The notes: generated by a model not told the origin, from the letters alone. A DNA stretch of 64,000 bases from Burkholderiaceae bacterium (GCA_017983955.1 JAGOAJ010000005.1:1-64000), one strand, 5' to 3'; counted from the stretch's first letter, positions 25,491-34,713 are shown. Translations and numbers: made by a program.

Positions 25491-26276
25491 TTAGGCGGTA
25501 AACATCGCGCGGACCGAACCCAGGCCGTTAATACGGGCTTCAAAAACGTCACCGGGCTGTGCCACCACCATGGGTCCCAAGGCCCCAGTCATCAGGACTT
25601 CGCCGGCTTGCAGCGGCGTACCGTTGCGCGCCAGGGTACGAGCCAGCCAGACAGCAGCGTTCAAGGGGTGGCCCATGCAGGCGGCACCCGCGCCCACGGC
25701 ACACTGTTCGCCCTGTTTTTCCATCACCATGCCGCACTGACGCAGGTCCAGGCCATGTAGCTTCACGGGCGTACCACCCAATACAAATACACCAGCCGCT
25801 GCGTTATCGGCCACCATATCGAACAGGCTTATATCCCAGTTGGCGATGCGACTGCCGGCAACCTCTATGGCTGGTAATGCATAAGCAACCGCATTAATCA
25901 CATCGGCAAAGGTGGCGTCAGGCAAGTTCAGATCACGCCCCAGGACTAAAGCAATTTCCGCTTCGACCTTGGGTTGTACGACACTACCCAAGGGAATTTC
26001 TTCGGTATCGCCATAGGCCATATCGGCAAATAGCACACCATAAGCGGGATGGCTAACACCCAGTTGGGCCTGTATGGCGCGCGAGGTCAAGCCCGCCTTG
26101 TAGCCCACGATACGCCTGCCCTGATCCAGCCCATACTGGGTATTGATTTTCTGGATGGCATAAGCGTTCTGTTCGGAGGCATCAGCCACCCTGTCGCGTA
26201 AAGGTGGCACAACGGTGCCGCTATCGCAGGCCATGCGCAGTTCCAGTGCATAGGCAGCCAACTCGTGTTCATTCAT
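25491..26276 (-). CDS. nbaH: 2-Oxopent-4-enoate hydratase (NbaH/DmpE-like)
   Basis: 261-residue hydratase of the same family as its neighbour. [31 protein letters not shown] (metal ligands) and [19 protein letters not shown] resemble DmpE more than DmpH. It adds water to 2-oxopent-4-enoate, giving 4-hydroxy-2-oxovalerate. It lies 43 bp before the decarboxylase; the two enzymes usually form a complex. The aldolase for the next step is not adjacent, which is unusual for this pathway. Confidence 0.83.
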   Translation of the reverse strand: MNEHELAAYALELRMACDSGTVVPPLRDRVADASEQNAYAIQKINTQYGLDQGRRIVGYKAGLTSRAIQAQLGVSHPAYGVLFADMAYGDTEEIPLGSVVQPKVEAEIALVLGRDLNLPDATFADVINAVAYALPAIEVAGSRIANWDISLFDMVADNAAAGVFVLGGTPVKLHGLDLRQCGMVMEKQGEQCAVGAGAACMGHPLNAAVWLARTLARNGTPLQAGEVLMTGALGPMVVAQPGDVFEARINGLGSVRAMFTA

Positions 26277-26312
26277 GCTGTTTCCTGATTCTTTCTGGTT
26301 AAGACGAAGTAC

Positions 26313-27806
26313 TTAAAGCTTAATGCAAATATTGGTGGGTTCGGTGTAGAAGTGCAAAGAGTTCTCGCCGCCTTCACGCCCTATGCCGGACAGCTTGGCG
26401 CCGCCAAACGGCGTGCGCAAATCCCGCAAGAACCAGCAGTTCACCCAAGCTAGCCCAACATCCATGCTTTCGGCCACCCTATGAGCACGGCTCAAGTTTG
26501 TGGTCCAGATGGCCGCCGCTAAGCCGTAATCACTGTTATTAGCCATGTCGATGGCTTGCTCTTCGGTGTCAAAAGGCGCGATATGGCATACCGGCCCGAA
26601 GATTTCTTCGCGTATGCAGCGGGCGGACTCGGGCAAGCCCGTGAGTATGGTGGGCTGCACATAAGCACCCTGGTCGCGCCCATCGCCGAACTCAGGCACG
26701 CCACCACCGGTCACCACGGTTGCGCCTTCGTCGCGCGCCAACTGGTAATAGGACAACACCTTGTCCCTGTGCTTGCGGGAAATCAAGGGGCCCATGGTGG
26801 TGCTGTCATCGTGGGGCAAGCCCGGTGTCAAGGCTTCAGCCTTAAGTTTTAGCGCCGCGATAAAGCGATCGAAAATGGATCGTTCCACATAGACACGTTC
26901 ACTGCACAAACAGACCTGCCCACAATTAGAAAACGTTGACCGGGCCACGCCATCTACTGCGGCATCAAAATCAGCATCAGAAAAAACAATCGCGGCGTTC
27001 TTGCCACCCAATTCAAAAGACACCGGTTTCACCCGGGTGGCCGCCACCTTCATAATGGCCGTGCCCGTGCCGGACTCGCCCGTGAAGGTGATACCGTCCA
27101 CACCAGGATGACGGGTTAGGAATTCACCGGCGGAATCGGGACCGAAGCCATGGAGCAGATTGAATACACCAGGTGGCATGCCTACGTCTTGCATAACCTC
27201 AGCCAATAAGGTAGCGGTGGATGGCGTTTCCTCGGAAGGTTTAGCCACCACGGTATTGCCATAGGCCAGGGCTGGCGCCACCTTCCAGGTAAGCAACAGC
27301 AGGGGTAAATTCCAGGGCGAAATAATGCCCACCACACCTAACGGTTTACGAGCAATATAGTTAAGCGCGCCCCGCCCATCCGCAGTTTCGGTCTTGAAGC
27401 TAAGTTCGCCCCGCGTTTTCAGCATATCGGCAAACACCCGAAAATTCGCTGCCCCCCTGGGGATATCCAATGAAGACGCCAGGGCCAGGGGCTTGCCGGT
27501 ATCCGCGACTTCAGCCTGCAAAAAATCGTCAAAACGCGCCTCGATACGGCTAGCCACCCTATACAGCAAGTCGGCACGTTCACTAACCGGCAAAGCGCTC
27601 CAGGCAGGTAAAGCGGCACGCGCCGCACGCACTGCGCTATCGACCATCGCAGCATCGGCCTCGTCCACATAGGACACCAAGGCGCCATTGGCAGGGTTAA
27701 TGTTTTCAAAGGGCTTGCCGCCACTGACAAACTGGCCATTGATAAAGTTGCGGCGCAAGGGCAGATTGGTGACTGCTGTTGCAGCATGTGCGGTGGACTG
27801 AGTCAT
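26313..27806 (-). CDS. nbaE: 2-Aminomuconate/2-hydroxymuconate semialdehyde dehydrogenase
   Basis: 497-residue NAD-dependent aldehyde dehydrogenase. Catalytic Cys in FSNCGQVCLCSERVYVE (about residue 300), Glu in SFELGGKNAAIV (about 266) and the NAD-binding GESGTG are present. The length and C-terminus (GREGGENSLHFYTEPTNICI) fit the AmnC/DmpC subgroup. It oxidises 2-aminomuconate semialdehyde to 2-aminomuconate, the step between ACMS decarboxylase (62079-63089 in this window) and the RidA-type deaminase downstream. First gene of its operon. Confidence 0.85.
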   Translation of the reverse strand: MTQSTAHAATAVTNLPLRRNFINGQFVSGGKPFENINPANGALVSYVDEADAAMVDSAVRAARAALPAWSALPVSERADLLYRVASRIEARFDDFLQAEVADTGKPLALASSLDIPRGAANFRVFADMLKTRGELSFKTETADGRGALNYIARKPLGVVGIISPWNLPLLLLTWKVAPALAYGNTVVAKPSEETPSTATLLAEVMQDVGMPPGVFNLLHGFGPDSAGEFLTRHPGVDGITFTGESGTGTAIMKVAATRVKPVSFELGGKNAAIVFSDADFDAAVDGVARSTFSNCGQVCLCSERVYVERSIFDRFIAALKLKAEALTPGLPHDDSTTMGPLISRKHRDKVLSYYQLARDEGATVVTGGGVPEFGDGRDQGAYVQPTILTGLPESARCIREEIFGPVCHIAPFDTEEQAIDMANNSDYGLAAAIWTTNLSRAHRVAESMDVGLAWVNCWFLRDLRTPFGGAKLSGIGREGGENSLHFYTEPTNICIKL

Positions 27807-27891
27807 ATCGAATTCCTTGTTGCGTCAAAATGCGGGGTCACAGACACAGTACACTCCAGGGCAGTGACATACACAAGGAGCACCCCTAATC

Positions 27892-28239
27892 ATGTATGAG
27901 TTTAAACATCAGCCACTGCTACCACTACGACGCTTTATGAAACGCATGGGGTTGCATATCGTGGCCGCCATGTGTTTGATTCTGCTGACGGTGTTAGCCG
28001 GAGTCGCTGGACACCTTTGGCTAGAACCCGTGGTCTGGCATGACGCCGTACTTAATATCTCCCTGATTGTCAGCGGCATAGGTCCTTTTATTTTGCCCGC
28101 AACGGTGGCCGGAAAACTGTTTTTCTCGTTTTACGGCATTATTATCGGACTGGTCTTTGCCGCCACGCTAGGCCTGATACTAGCTCCGGTAGCTCACCGC
28201 CTAATACACACCTTCCATCTGGATAACACCAACGACTAA
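27892..28239 (+). CDS. Small membrane protein resembling a K+-channel pore module
   Basis: 115 residues with two clear membrane spans (about 22-45 and 80-103) and a re-entrant-looking loop between. The stretch from SLIVSGIGPFILPATVAGK through FFSFYGIIIGLVF follows the layout of a K+-channel filter plus inner helix (TVGYGD, P-T-x-x-G-K-LF, FY-x-x-x-G), but the filter itself reads SGIGPF and lacks the GYG/GFG triplet. SD AAGGAG precedes the ATG. Divergent from the semialdehyde dehydrogenase gene and convergent with a LysR gene. No function is known to me; a non-selective or degenerate channel is inference. Confidence 0.7.
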   Translation: MYEFKHQPLLPLRRFMKRMGLHIVAAMCLILLTVLAGVAGHLWLEPVVWHDAVLNISLIVSGIGPFILPATVAGKLFFSFYGIIIGLVFAATLGLILAPVAHRLIHTFHLDNTND

Positions 28240-28250
28240 GGCTTAACCCC

Positions 28251-29141
28251 CTAGCTGGCGTCGGCCACCAACATATCCACCAGCTCTTGTGCAAATGAAG
28301 GCAGAAAGCGCAAATTACGCACGCATATCTGCAATTGACGCACGGCCCATTCGTCGTTGATGGCGACAATACCAATATTCATGACCCGAGCGTAGCGCCG
28401 CGCAGCCGATTCCGGCAACAGCCCTATGCCGATATTGGCTTCTATCATCCGACAGACGGCCTCGAAGTTGCCCACTTGTATGCGCATCTTCAGCGCCTTA
28501 CCCAAGTGGTCAGCGGCCTTGTCCAGAAAAGCCTGTATTGCGCTATTTTCATGCAGGCCTATGTAGTCTTCATCCAGCACATCAATAAAATCGACCGCGT
28601 TGCAGGCAGCCAGAGCATGGTCGCGACTAACCGCCAGCACCAGCCTGTCGGTACGGTAAGGCAACACTTCCAACCCTTCTGTGCGCACGCTGCCGGCCAC
28701 TATGCCAATGTCAGTGGTGCCATCGCTGACTGCGCGCACAATATCCTGACTTACCCGTTCGCGCAGATCGATATTGACGTCGGGATGACTAGCCAGATAA
28801 CGACACAACACTGCCGGAAGAAACTCTGTCATGGCCGTAGTATTGGCAAAAATACGCACATGGCCTTTGACGCCACGCGCATATTCGTGCAGATCGCTGC
28901 GCAGATGATCCAGTTGTTGCAATACCGCGCGGGCATGCAGCAAGAACGCCTGCCCCGGTGGGGTCAACGTCATACCTTGGCTACTGCGGTACAACAACGC
29001 CGTGCCGATATTGTCTTCCAGGCTTTTAATGCGCATGCTGGCCGCAGGCGGCGAAATGTGAGAACGTTCGGCGCCTCGTGTCAGGCTGTTCACCTCGGCG
29101 ATATTTACAAATAGCTGTAGGTCTATCAGGTCGAATTGCAT
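28251..29141 (-). CDS. LysR-family regulator, divergent from the itaconate operon
   Basis: 296-residue LTTR with HTH LQLFVNIAEVNSLTRGAERS at about residues 8-27 and an effector domain after about residue 90. It is divergent from the hydratase/dehydrogenase/CoA-transferase/PrpD/lyase operon with a 146-bp gap. The same regulator-first layout occurs in P. aeruginosa, where PA0877 (RipR) precedes the itaconate genes. It probably activates the operon in response to the acid or its CoA ester. Confidence 0.9.
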   Translation of the reverse strand: MQFDLIDLQLFVNIAEVNSLTRGAERSHISPPAASMRIKSLEDNIGTALLYRSSQGMTLTPPGQAFLLHARAVLQQLDHLRSDLHEYARGVKGHVRIFANTTAMTEFLPAVLCRYLASHPDVNIDLRERVSQDIVRAVSDGTTDIGIVAGSVRTEGLEVLPYRTDRLVLAVSRDHALAACNAVDFIDVLDEDYIGLHENSAIQAFLDKAADHLGKALKMRIQVGNFEAVCRMIEANIGIGLLPESAARRYARVMNIGIVAINDEWAVRQLQICVRNLRFLPSFAQELVDMLVADAS

Positions 29142-29189
29142 AGTCAGGCCGGCGGCGTTTCCAAGAATATCAAATAATATGACACGGGC

Positions 29190-29204
29190 TTAGTCTTAGG
29201 CTAA
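29190..29204. promoter_or_regulatory. Candidate LTTR box in the itaconate intergenic region
   Basis: TTAG (29190-29193) and CTAA (29201-29204) form an inverted repeat that includes a T-N11-A core, 49 bp from the LysR start and 84 bp from the hydratase start. Position fits, symmetry is short; low-confidence prediction. Confidence 0.3.
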
Positions 29205-29287
29205 CAGGCAGTTCAAAAGATCTGAATTGCGATAATTGGACAAATCCATCATGCTATCAAGTCTACGAACCGCTGGTGCCACGCCCT

Positions 29288-30136
29288 ATGAATACAGATC
29301 TTTTACGGCAATGGATAGGTAAAACCGAAACCGTTGATGACCATATTACCGCGACGCCGGTAGCAGCCCTATCCGCCACCTTGAATCGTGGCACTACGCC
29401 GCCACTAGAGGGGACCATACTGCCCCCGCTATGGCACTGGCTGTATTTTCTGCCGCTGCACCAGCAGTCGGAAATCGGCGAAGACGGCCACCCCAAACGA
29501 GGTGGCTTTCTGCCACCCGTACCATTGCCACGGCGCATGTGGGCGGGCAGTCGCTTGCAGTTCCATCACCCCTTGCATGTGGGCGAAGCCATCAGCCGTC
29601 GCTCTACCATCATGGACGTCAGCACCAAACAAGGCCGTAGCGGCCCCTTGGTCTTCGTAGTGGTACGTCATGAAATCAGTAATGCCCAGGGCATAGCCAT
29701 TACTGAAGAACACGATATTGTTTATCGTGATCACCCCAGTCCTGACGAAGCGGCGCCCACGCCACGCATGGCCCCCCAGGACCATCAGTGGCTGGACCCC
29801 ATACACCCGGATCCTGTCTTGCTGTTTCGTTATTCAGCCCTGACGTTTAACGGCCACCGCATCCACTATGACCGCAGCTATGTCACGGACGTCGAAGGCT
29901 ACCCCGGCCTGGTGGTGCATGGCCCCCTGATCGCCACCTTGTTGTTGGAAGCGCTAACCCGCGCCAAACCTGACGCTACGGTTAAAGACTTCCGTTTCCG
30001 TGCACTTAGCCCCACCTTCGATACCCAGCAATTTGCCGTGGGCGGCGCCATGCAGGACGACACCAATATTGCCAAACTTTGGGCTAAAAATGATGCTGGC
30101 TGGCTGACCATGGACGCCACCGCCACACTGGCCTGA
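29288..30136 (+). CDS. ich: MaoC-like itaconyl-CoA/mesaconyl-CoA hydratase
   Basis: 282-residue double hot-dog hydratase. The N-terminal half (LPPLWHWLYFLPLHQQSEIG, RRMWAGSRLQFHHPLHVGE) and the C-terminal half (LLFRYSALTFNGHRIHYDRS, with the catalytic Asp/His-type NGHRIHYD, and GYPGLVVHGPL) match mesaconyl-C4-CoA/itaconyl-CoA hydratases such as PA0878. It hydrates itaconyl-CoA to citramalyl-CoA. ATG 29288 is used; a GTG at 29276 is possible. First gene of the operon with CoA transferase and citramalyl-CoA lyase genes, which is the main support for the specific name. Confidence 0.78.
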   Translation: MNTDLLRQWIGKTETVDDHITATPVAALSATLNRGTTPPLEGTILPPLWHWLYFLPLHQQSEIGEDGHPKRGGFLPPVPLPRRMWAGSRLQFHHPLHVGEAISRRSTIMDVSTKQGRSGPLVFVVVRHEISNAQGIAITEEHDIVYRDHPSPDEAAPTPRMAPQDHQWLDPIHPDPVLLFRYSALTFNGHRIHYDRSYVTDVEGYPGLVVHGPLIATLLLEALTRAKPDATVKDFRFRALSPTFDTQQFAVGGAMQDDTNIAKLWAKNDAGWLTMDATATLA

Positions 30137-30165
30137 ACACCCGAACCCATACTTAGGAAGTCATT

Positions 30166-31326
30166 ATGTTGAACCCCAACCACCAGTTCCAGGATATACG
30201 CGACGCTGTACGCGCTCTTTGCTCTCAGTTCCCTGCCGAATACTTTCGCGCCATCGACGAAAAACGCGGCTATCCCGCTGAGTTCGTTGATGCCCTGACG
30301 CAAGCCGGATGGCTGGCCGCATTGATACCCCAGGAATACGGCGGTTCGGGCTTAAGCCTGACTGAAGCGTCCGTCATCATGGAAGAAATCAACCGTGCCG
30401 GCGGTAACTCGGGAGCGTGTCACGGCCAGATGTACAACATGGGCACGGTACTGCGGCACGGCTCGGAACAACAAAAGCAAAACTGGCTTCCCAAGATCGC
30501 CAGCGGCGAGCTGCGCCTGCAATCCATGGCGGTTACTGAGCCCACCACAGGCACAGACACCACTCGCATCCAGACTACCGCCGTGAAAAAAGACGGTCGC
30601 TATGTGATCAATGGCCAGAAAGTATGGATTTCACGCGTGCAGCACTCTGACCTGATGGTCTTGCTGGCGCGCACCACCCCACTGGATCAGGTCACCAAAA
30701 AAACCGAAGGTATGTCCATATTCATGGTGGACCTGCGCACCGCCATAGGAAATGGCCTGACCGTGCAACCCATACTGAATATGGTGAACCATGAAACCAA
30801 CGAACTCTTCTTCGAGAACCTGGAAATCCCCGAAGAGAACCTGATCGGCGAAGAAGGCAAAGGCTTTCGCTACATCCTGGATGGCTTGAACGCTGAACGC
30901 GCATTGATTGCTGCCGAATGCATAGGCGATGGCTACTGGTTCATTGACAAGGTCAGTGCATACGTTAAAGACCGCGTGGTATTTGGCCGCCCCATAGGGC
31001 AAAACCAGGGCGTGCAGTTCCCAATAGCTCGTGCCCACGTCAATCTGGAAGCCGCCAACCTGATGCGCTACCAGGCCTGCGGCCTGTTTGATGCCCATCA
31101 GCCCTGCGGCGCCCAAGCCAATATGGCTAAAATGCTGGCCGCCGACGCGTCGTGGGAAGCTGCCAACGCTTGCTTGCAGTTCCATGGCGGCTTTGGCTTT
31201 GCTTGCGAATACGATGTGGAACGCAAGTTCCGGGAAACCCGTCTGTATCAAGTGGCCCCCATCTCCACCAACCTTATTCTGTCCTACGTAGCCGAGCACG
31301 TGCTAGGCCTGCCACGCTCGTTCTAA
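30166..31326 (+). CDS. Acyl-CoA dehydrogenase in itaconate-type operon
   Basis: 386-residue flavoprotein. ACAD features include AVTEPTTGTDTTRIQTTAVK (FAD/substrate loop, about 125-144), VWISRVQHSDLMVLLART and QFHGGFGFACEYDVERKFRE near the C-terminus. The usual C-terminal YEGT motif with the catalytic Glu is absent; the aligned region reads LYQVAPISTN, seen in several uncharacterised relatives. An equivalent gene (PA0879) accompanies the itaconate genes of P. aeruginosa, where its exact role is not settled. SD AGGAAG; 29 bp after the hydratase. Confidence 0.88.
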   Translation: MLNPNHQFQDIRDAVRALCSQFPAEYFRAIDEKRGYPAEFVDALTQAGWLAALIPQEYGGSGLSLTEASVIMEEINRAGGNSGACHGQMYNMGTVLRHGSEQQKQNWLPKIASGELRLQSMAVTEPTTGTDTTRIQTTAVKKDGRYVINGQKVWISRVQHSDLMVLLARTTPLDQVTKKTEGMSIFMVDLRTAIGNGLTVQPILNMVNHETNELFFENLEIPEENLIGEEGKGFRYILDGLNAERALIAAECIGDGYWFIDKVSAYVKDRVVFGRPIGQNQGVQFPIARAHVNLEAANLMRYQACGLFDAHQPCGAQANMAKMLAADASWEAANACLQFHGGFGFACEYDVERKFRETRLYQVAPISTNLILSYVAEHVLGLPRSF

Positions 31327-31337
31327 AGGAAACCACT

Positions 31338-32516
31338 ATGCTTACACTGGAAGGCATCACTGTCATCACTCTGGAACACGCCATTGCGGCGCCCTTCTGC
31401 ACGCGCCAACTGGCCGATCTGGGGGCCAGAGTCATCAAGATAGAGCGTCCAGGCAGCGGCGACTTTGCCCGCGGCTACGACGAACGGGTGCATGGCCTGG
31501 CCTCGCATTTCGTCTGGACCAATCGCTCCAAGGAAAGCCTGACGCTGGACATCAAGCACGATGATGCCAACCCCGTGCTGGAGGCCCTGCTGTCCAAAGC
31601 TGATGTGCTGGTGCAAAACCTGGCACCCGGCGCCGCAGCCCGACTGGGGCTGTCATTCGAGGCCTTGCAGACACGCTTTCCTGGGCTGATTGTGTGCGAT
31701 ATTTCCGGCTACGGCATGGACGGCCCTTATCGCGATAAAAAGGCCTATGACCTGCTGATACAAAGCGAGTCAGGCTTTCTGTCGGTGACCGGCACAGCCG
31801 ATGAGCCATCCAAAGCAGGCTGCTCGATCGCTGATATTGCTGCCGGCATGTATGCCTACACCAATATCCTGGCCGCCTTGATCAAACGCGGCAAAACCGG
31901 TCTGGGCAGTCACATCGATATCTCGATGCTGGAAAGCATGGCGGAATGGATGTCCTACCCCATGTATTACAGCTTTGACGGCGCACCGCCCCCTCCTCGT
32001 AATGGCGCTTCGCACTCCACGATTTACCCCTATGGCCCGTTTATGGCAGGCGACGGCAAGACCGTGATGCTGGGGCTGCAAAACGACAGGGAATGGCGCG
32101 TATTTTGCGAGCAGGTGTTATTGCAGGCCGAACTTAGCGAAGATGCTCGCTTCGTGACCAATTCATTACGATCGGCTAACCGCAAAGAACTAGCAGCCCT
32201 GATTGTGGCCGCGTTTTCCACGCTTAGCGCGCAGGAAGTCATCAGCCGACTAGAAACGGCCAAGATCGCCAACGCCCAACTCAACACCATGGCCGACCTG
32301 TGGGCACACCCCCAACTGAAGGCGCGCCAGCGCTGGGTAGACGTGGACACGGCAGCGGGCAGCATCCCTGCACTACTGCCACCCGGCATTCAGGATGCGC
32401 AGTCCGTGCGCATGGATGCCGTACCGGCCTTGGGGCAACATACCGACGCCATACTGGCCGAACTGGGCTATAGCGCAGAAGGTATTGCCAGCTTGCACGC
32501 CAATAACACTATCTAG
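31338..32516 (+). CDS. ict: Class III (CaiB/BaiF) CoA transferase, probable itaconate CoA transferase
   Basis: 392 residues. Family III features: the N-terminal ITVITLEHAIAAPFCTRQLA and ARVIKIERPGSGDFARGYDE, the NRSKESLTLDIKHDDA segment and CDISGYGMDGPYRDKKAYDL. It would move CoA from succinyl-CoA to itaconate. The open frame runs upstream into the dehydrogenase gene, but ATG 31338 (SD AAAGGA) gives the family N-terminus. Specific substrate is inferred from neighbours (Ich- and Ccl-like). Confidence 0.82.
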   Translation: MLTLEGITVITLEHAIAAPFCTRQLADLGARVIKIERPGSGDFARGYDERVHGLASHFVWTNRSKESLTLDIKHDDANPVLEALLSKADVLVQNLAPGAAARLGLSFEALQTRFPGLIVCDISGYGMDGPYRDKKAYDLLIQSESGFLSVTGTADEPSKAGCSIADIAAGMYAYTNILAALIKRGKTGLGSHIDISMLESMAEWMSYPMYYSFDGAPPPPRNGASHSTIYPYGPFMAGDGKTVMLGLQNDREWRVFCEQVLLQAELSEDARFVTNSLRSANRKELAALIVAAFSTLSAQEVISRLETAKIANAQLNTMADLWAHPQLKARQRWVDVDTAAGSIPALLPPGIQDAQSVRMDAVPALGQHTDAILAELGYSAEGIASLHANNTI

Positions 32517-32525
32517 GGCTACGTC

Positions 32526-33890
32526 ATGACACTTTCCATACACCCCAGCAAGACTCTGGCCGATTTCTGCGCCGCGCTGCAATTCGACGACATCCCCACC
32601 GCCGTAGTCGCACGCGCCGAAGATCTGTACCTGGACTGGCTAGGATCCACCCTGGCAGGCAAAGGCGCACGCCCAGTGGAAACCATAGAGCGTTATGCGC
32701 TGCTTATGGGCCCTACCAATGGCCCATCCGAAGTCTTGATTTCACGACGCAGCACCTCACCCCTGTTTGCCGCCATGGTGAATGCCGCCGCATCCCATTT
32801 TGCCGAACAAGACGATGTACACAACGGCTCGGTATTCCATCCGGCGGCGGTGATCTTCCCCGCCATACTGGCTGTGGGCCAGTCGCTGGGCAGCAACGGT
32901 CGTGACCTATTGACCGCTGCTGTGGCAGGCTACGAAGCAGGCATACGCATAGGTGAATTCATGGGCCGTAGCCATTACGCCATCTTTCACACGACAGGCA
33001 CGGTGGGTACGGTGGCCGCTGCTGTGGCGGTAGGTCGACTGCTGCAACTGACACCAGAACAAATGCTGGACGCGATGGGTTCCGCTGGCACCCAAGCCGC
33101 TGGCCTATGGGAATTTCTAGGCGACGCTGCCGACTCCAAACAACTGCATACCGCCAAAGCCGCCGCTGATGGCCTGATGGCCGCCTATCTGGCACAGGAT
33201 GGATTCAAAGGCGCAAGCCATATCCTGGAAGGCAGCAAAGGCATGGCAGCAGGCATGTCAAGCGATGCCGACCCCAGCAAACTGACTGACCGCCTGGGGC
33301 AACGCTGGGCCCTTGCTGAAACCTCGTTTAAGTTTCATGCATCATGCCGCCACACCCATCCTGCAGCCGACGCCTTGCTGCAGGTGATGCAACAACATCA
33401 GCTGTCAGCCCAGGACCTGAGTCGCGTGGTGACCCACGTACACCAAGGCGCAATCGATGTACTGGGCGCGGTAACGATTCCCGCTACTGTCCATCAGGGC
33501 AAGTTTTCCATGGGTACCGTACTTGGCCTGATCGCCGTCTACCAGCGTGCCGGCCTGAATGAATTTGAAAACAGCTATAAAGACCCGCGAGTCGCCGCAG
33601 TACGCGATCTGGTGGAAATGCAACTGGACGCCGAAGTCGACGGCGCCTACCCAGCCCGTTGGCTGGGCAAGGTCACGGTCTACACCACCGATGGCAGGGA
33701 ACTACACGGTCGCGTAGACGAACCCAAGGGGGATCCCGGCAACACCTTAAGCCGACCCGAACTGGAAGCCAAGGCGCTGGAACTGGCAGACTTCAGCGGC
33801 GCGGCGACGACGGCTGAAATGCAGGCCCTTTTCCAACACGCCTGGAATTTGACTACACTGGAAAAAATCGACTTCTTACTGCCTGCCTGA
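32526..33890 (+). CDS. MmgE/PrpD family protein
   Basis: 454 residues. MmgE/PrpD fold with DLYLDWLGSTLAGKGARPVE near the N-terminus, HFAEQDDVHNGSVFHPAAVI (about 95-114) and FKFHASCRHTHPAADALL (about 265). Characterised members dehydrate 2-methylcitrate or decarboxylate cis-aconitate. A homolog (PA0881) is part of the P. aeruginosa itaconate cluster; if it has decarboxylase-like activity it could make itaconate from cis-aconitate, but that is speculation. Starts 9 bp after ict and ends 1 bp before the lyase gene. Confidence 0.88.
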   Translation: MTLSIHPSKTLADFCAALQFDDIPTAVVARAEDLYLDWLGSTLAGKGARPVETIERYALLMGPTNGPSEVLISRRSTSPLFAAMVNAAASHFAEQDDVHNGSVFHPAAVIFPAILAVGQSLGSNGRDLLTAAVAGYEAGIRIGEFMGRSHYAIFHTTGTVGTVAAAVAVGRLLQLTPEQMLDAMGSAGTQAAGLWEFLGDAADSKQLHTAKAAADGLMAAYLAQDGFKGASHILEGSKGMAAGMSSDADPSKLTDRLGQRWALAETSFKFHASCRHTHPAADALLQVMQQHQLSAQDLSRVVTHVHQGAIDVLGAVTIPATVHQGKFSMGTVLGLIAVYQRAGLNEFENSYKDPRVAAVRDLVEMQLDAEVDGAYPARWLGKVTVYTTDGRELHGRVDEPKGDPGNTLSRPELEAKALELADFSGAATTAEMQALFQHAWNLTTLEKIDFLLPA

Positions 33891-33891
33891 T

Positions 33892-34713
33892 ATGACTCTA
33901 GCCGCTACCCCCATCATCAAAACCTTTCTGTTCGTGCCCGGCCATCAGCCCACGCGCTTTGACAAGGCGTGCGCCAGCAAGGCCGATGCTGTCATTATCG
34001 ATCTGGAAGACGCTGTCTCTCCCGACGACAAAGACAGTGCCCGCCAGGCAATTGCTGCTTGGCTCCCGGGTGAGCGGCCCGTCATGCTACGTATCAACTC
34101 TGTAGATACTCCGTGGTTTGCCGATGACCTGGCACTATGTCAGTTGCCAGGGATTAGCGGCGTGGTCTTACCCAAGGCTGAATTGGCCTCGGACCTGGAC
34201 CGCATCGCGGCCACTCTGGGTCCTGACGTACCGCTGTTCCCCCTGATAGAAACCGCCAAAGGCATGTGGCACGCCCATGAGTTGGCACACGCCAAGTCGG
34301 TATGCCGCCTGATGTTCGGTTCGATTGACTTCCAATTTGATCTGGGCATAGACGGCGAAGGCGATGAACTGCTGTATTTCCGTTCGCAATTGGTCTTGGT
34401 TTCACGCCTGGCCGGTCTACAGGCTCCTGTAGATGGTGTGACCACCGCACTAGACGATCCAGAACAGTTATCCGCCGATGTATCCTACGCACGCCGCCTG
34501 GGTTTTGGCGGCAAGCTATGCATACACCCCAAGCAAATAGACCTGGTCAATCGCGGCTTCCTGCCCAGCGACGCCGACGTGCAATGGGCGCACCGCATAG
34601 TCCTGGCCATGCAGGCAGCCAATGGCGCCGCGGTAGCAGTGGATGGCAAGATGGTGGATAAGCCTGTATTGTTACGGGCTGAAACCATATTAAACAGCGC
34701 CGCAACGGTCTAA
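33892..34713 (+). CDS. ccl: HpcH/HpaI-family lyase, probable (S)-citramalyl-CoA lyase
   Basis: 273-residue TIM-barrel CoA-ester lyase of the CitE/HpcH group. KTFLFVPGHQPTRFDKACAS, AVIIDLEDAVSPDDK (Mg-binding acids), VMLRINSVDTPW, LFPLIETAKGM, and GFGGKLCIHPKQIDLVN all match CitE-type lyases. With the hydratase and CoA transferase it would split citramalyl-CoA into acetyl-CoA and pyruvate. Start follows the PrpD stop by 1 bp. Malyl-CoA or other hydroxyacyl-CoA lyase is the alternative. Confidence 0.84.
   Translation: MTLAATPIIKTFLFVPGHQPTRFDKACASKADAVIIDLEDAVSPDDKDSARQAIAAWLPGERPVMLRINSVDTPWFADDLALCQLPGISGVVLPKAELASDLDRIAATLGPDVPLFPLIETAKGMWHAHELAHAKSVCRLMFGSIDFQFDLGIDGEGDELLYFRSQLVLVSRLAGLQAPVDGVTTALDDPEQLSADVSYARRLGFGGKLCIHPKQIDLVNRGFLPSDADVQWAHRIVLAMQAANGAAVAVDGKMVDKPVLLRAETILNSAATV

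Noticed and set aside
31152..32516. 454-residue version of the CoA transferase
   Set aside because: The first 62 codons overlap the dehydrogenase gene in another frame and have no family match; ATG 31338 has an SD.
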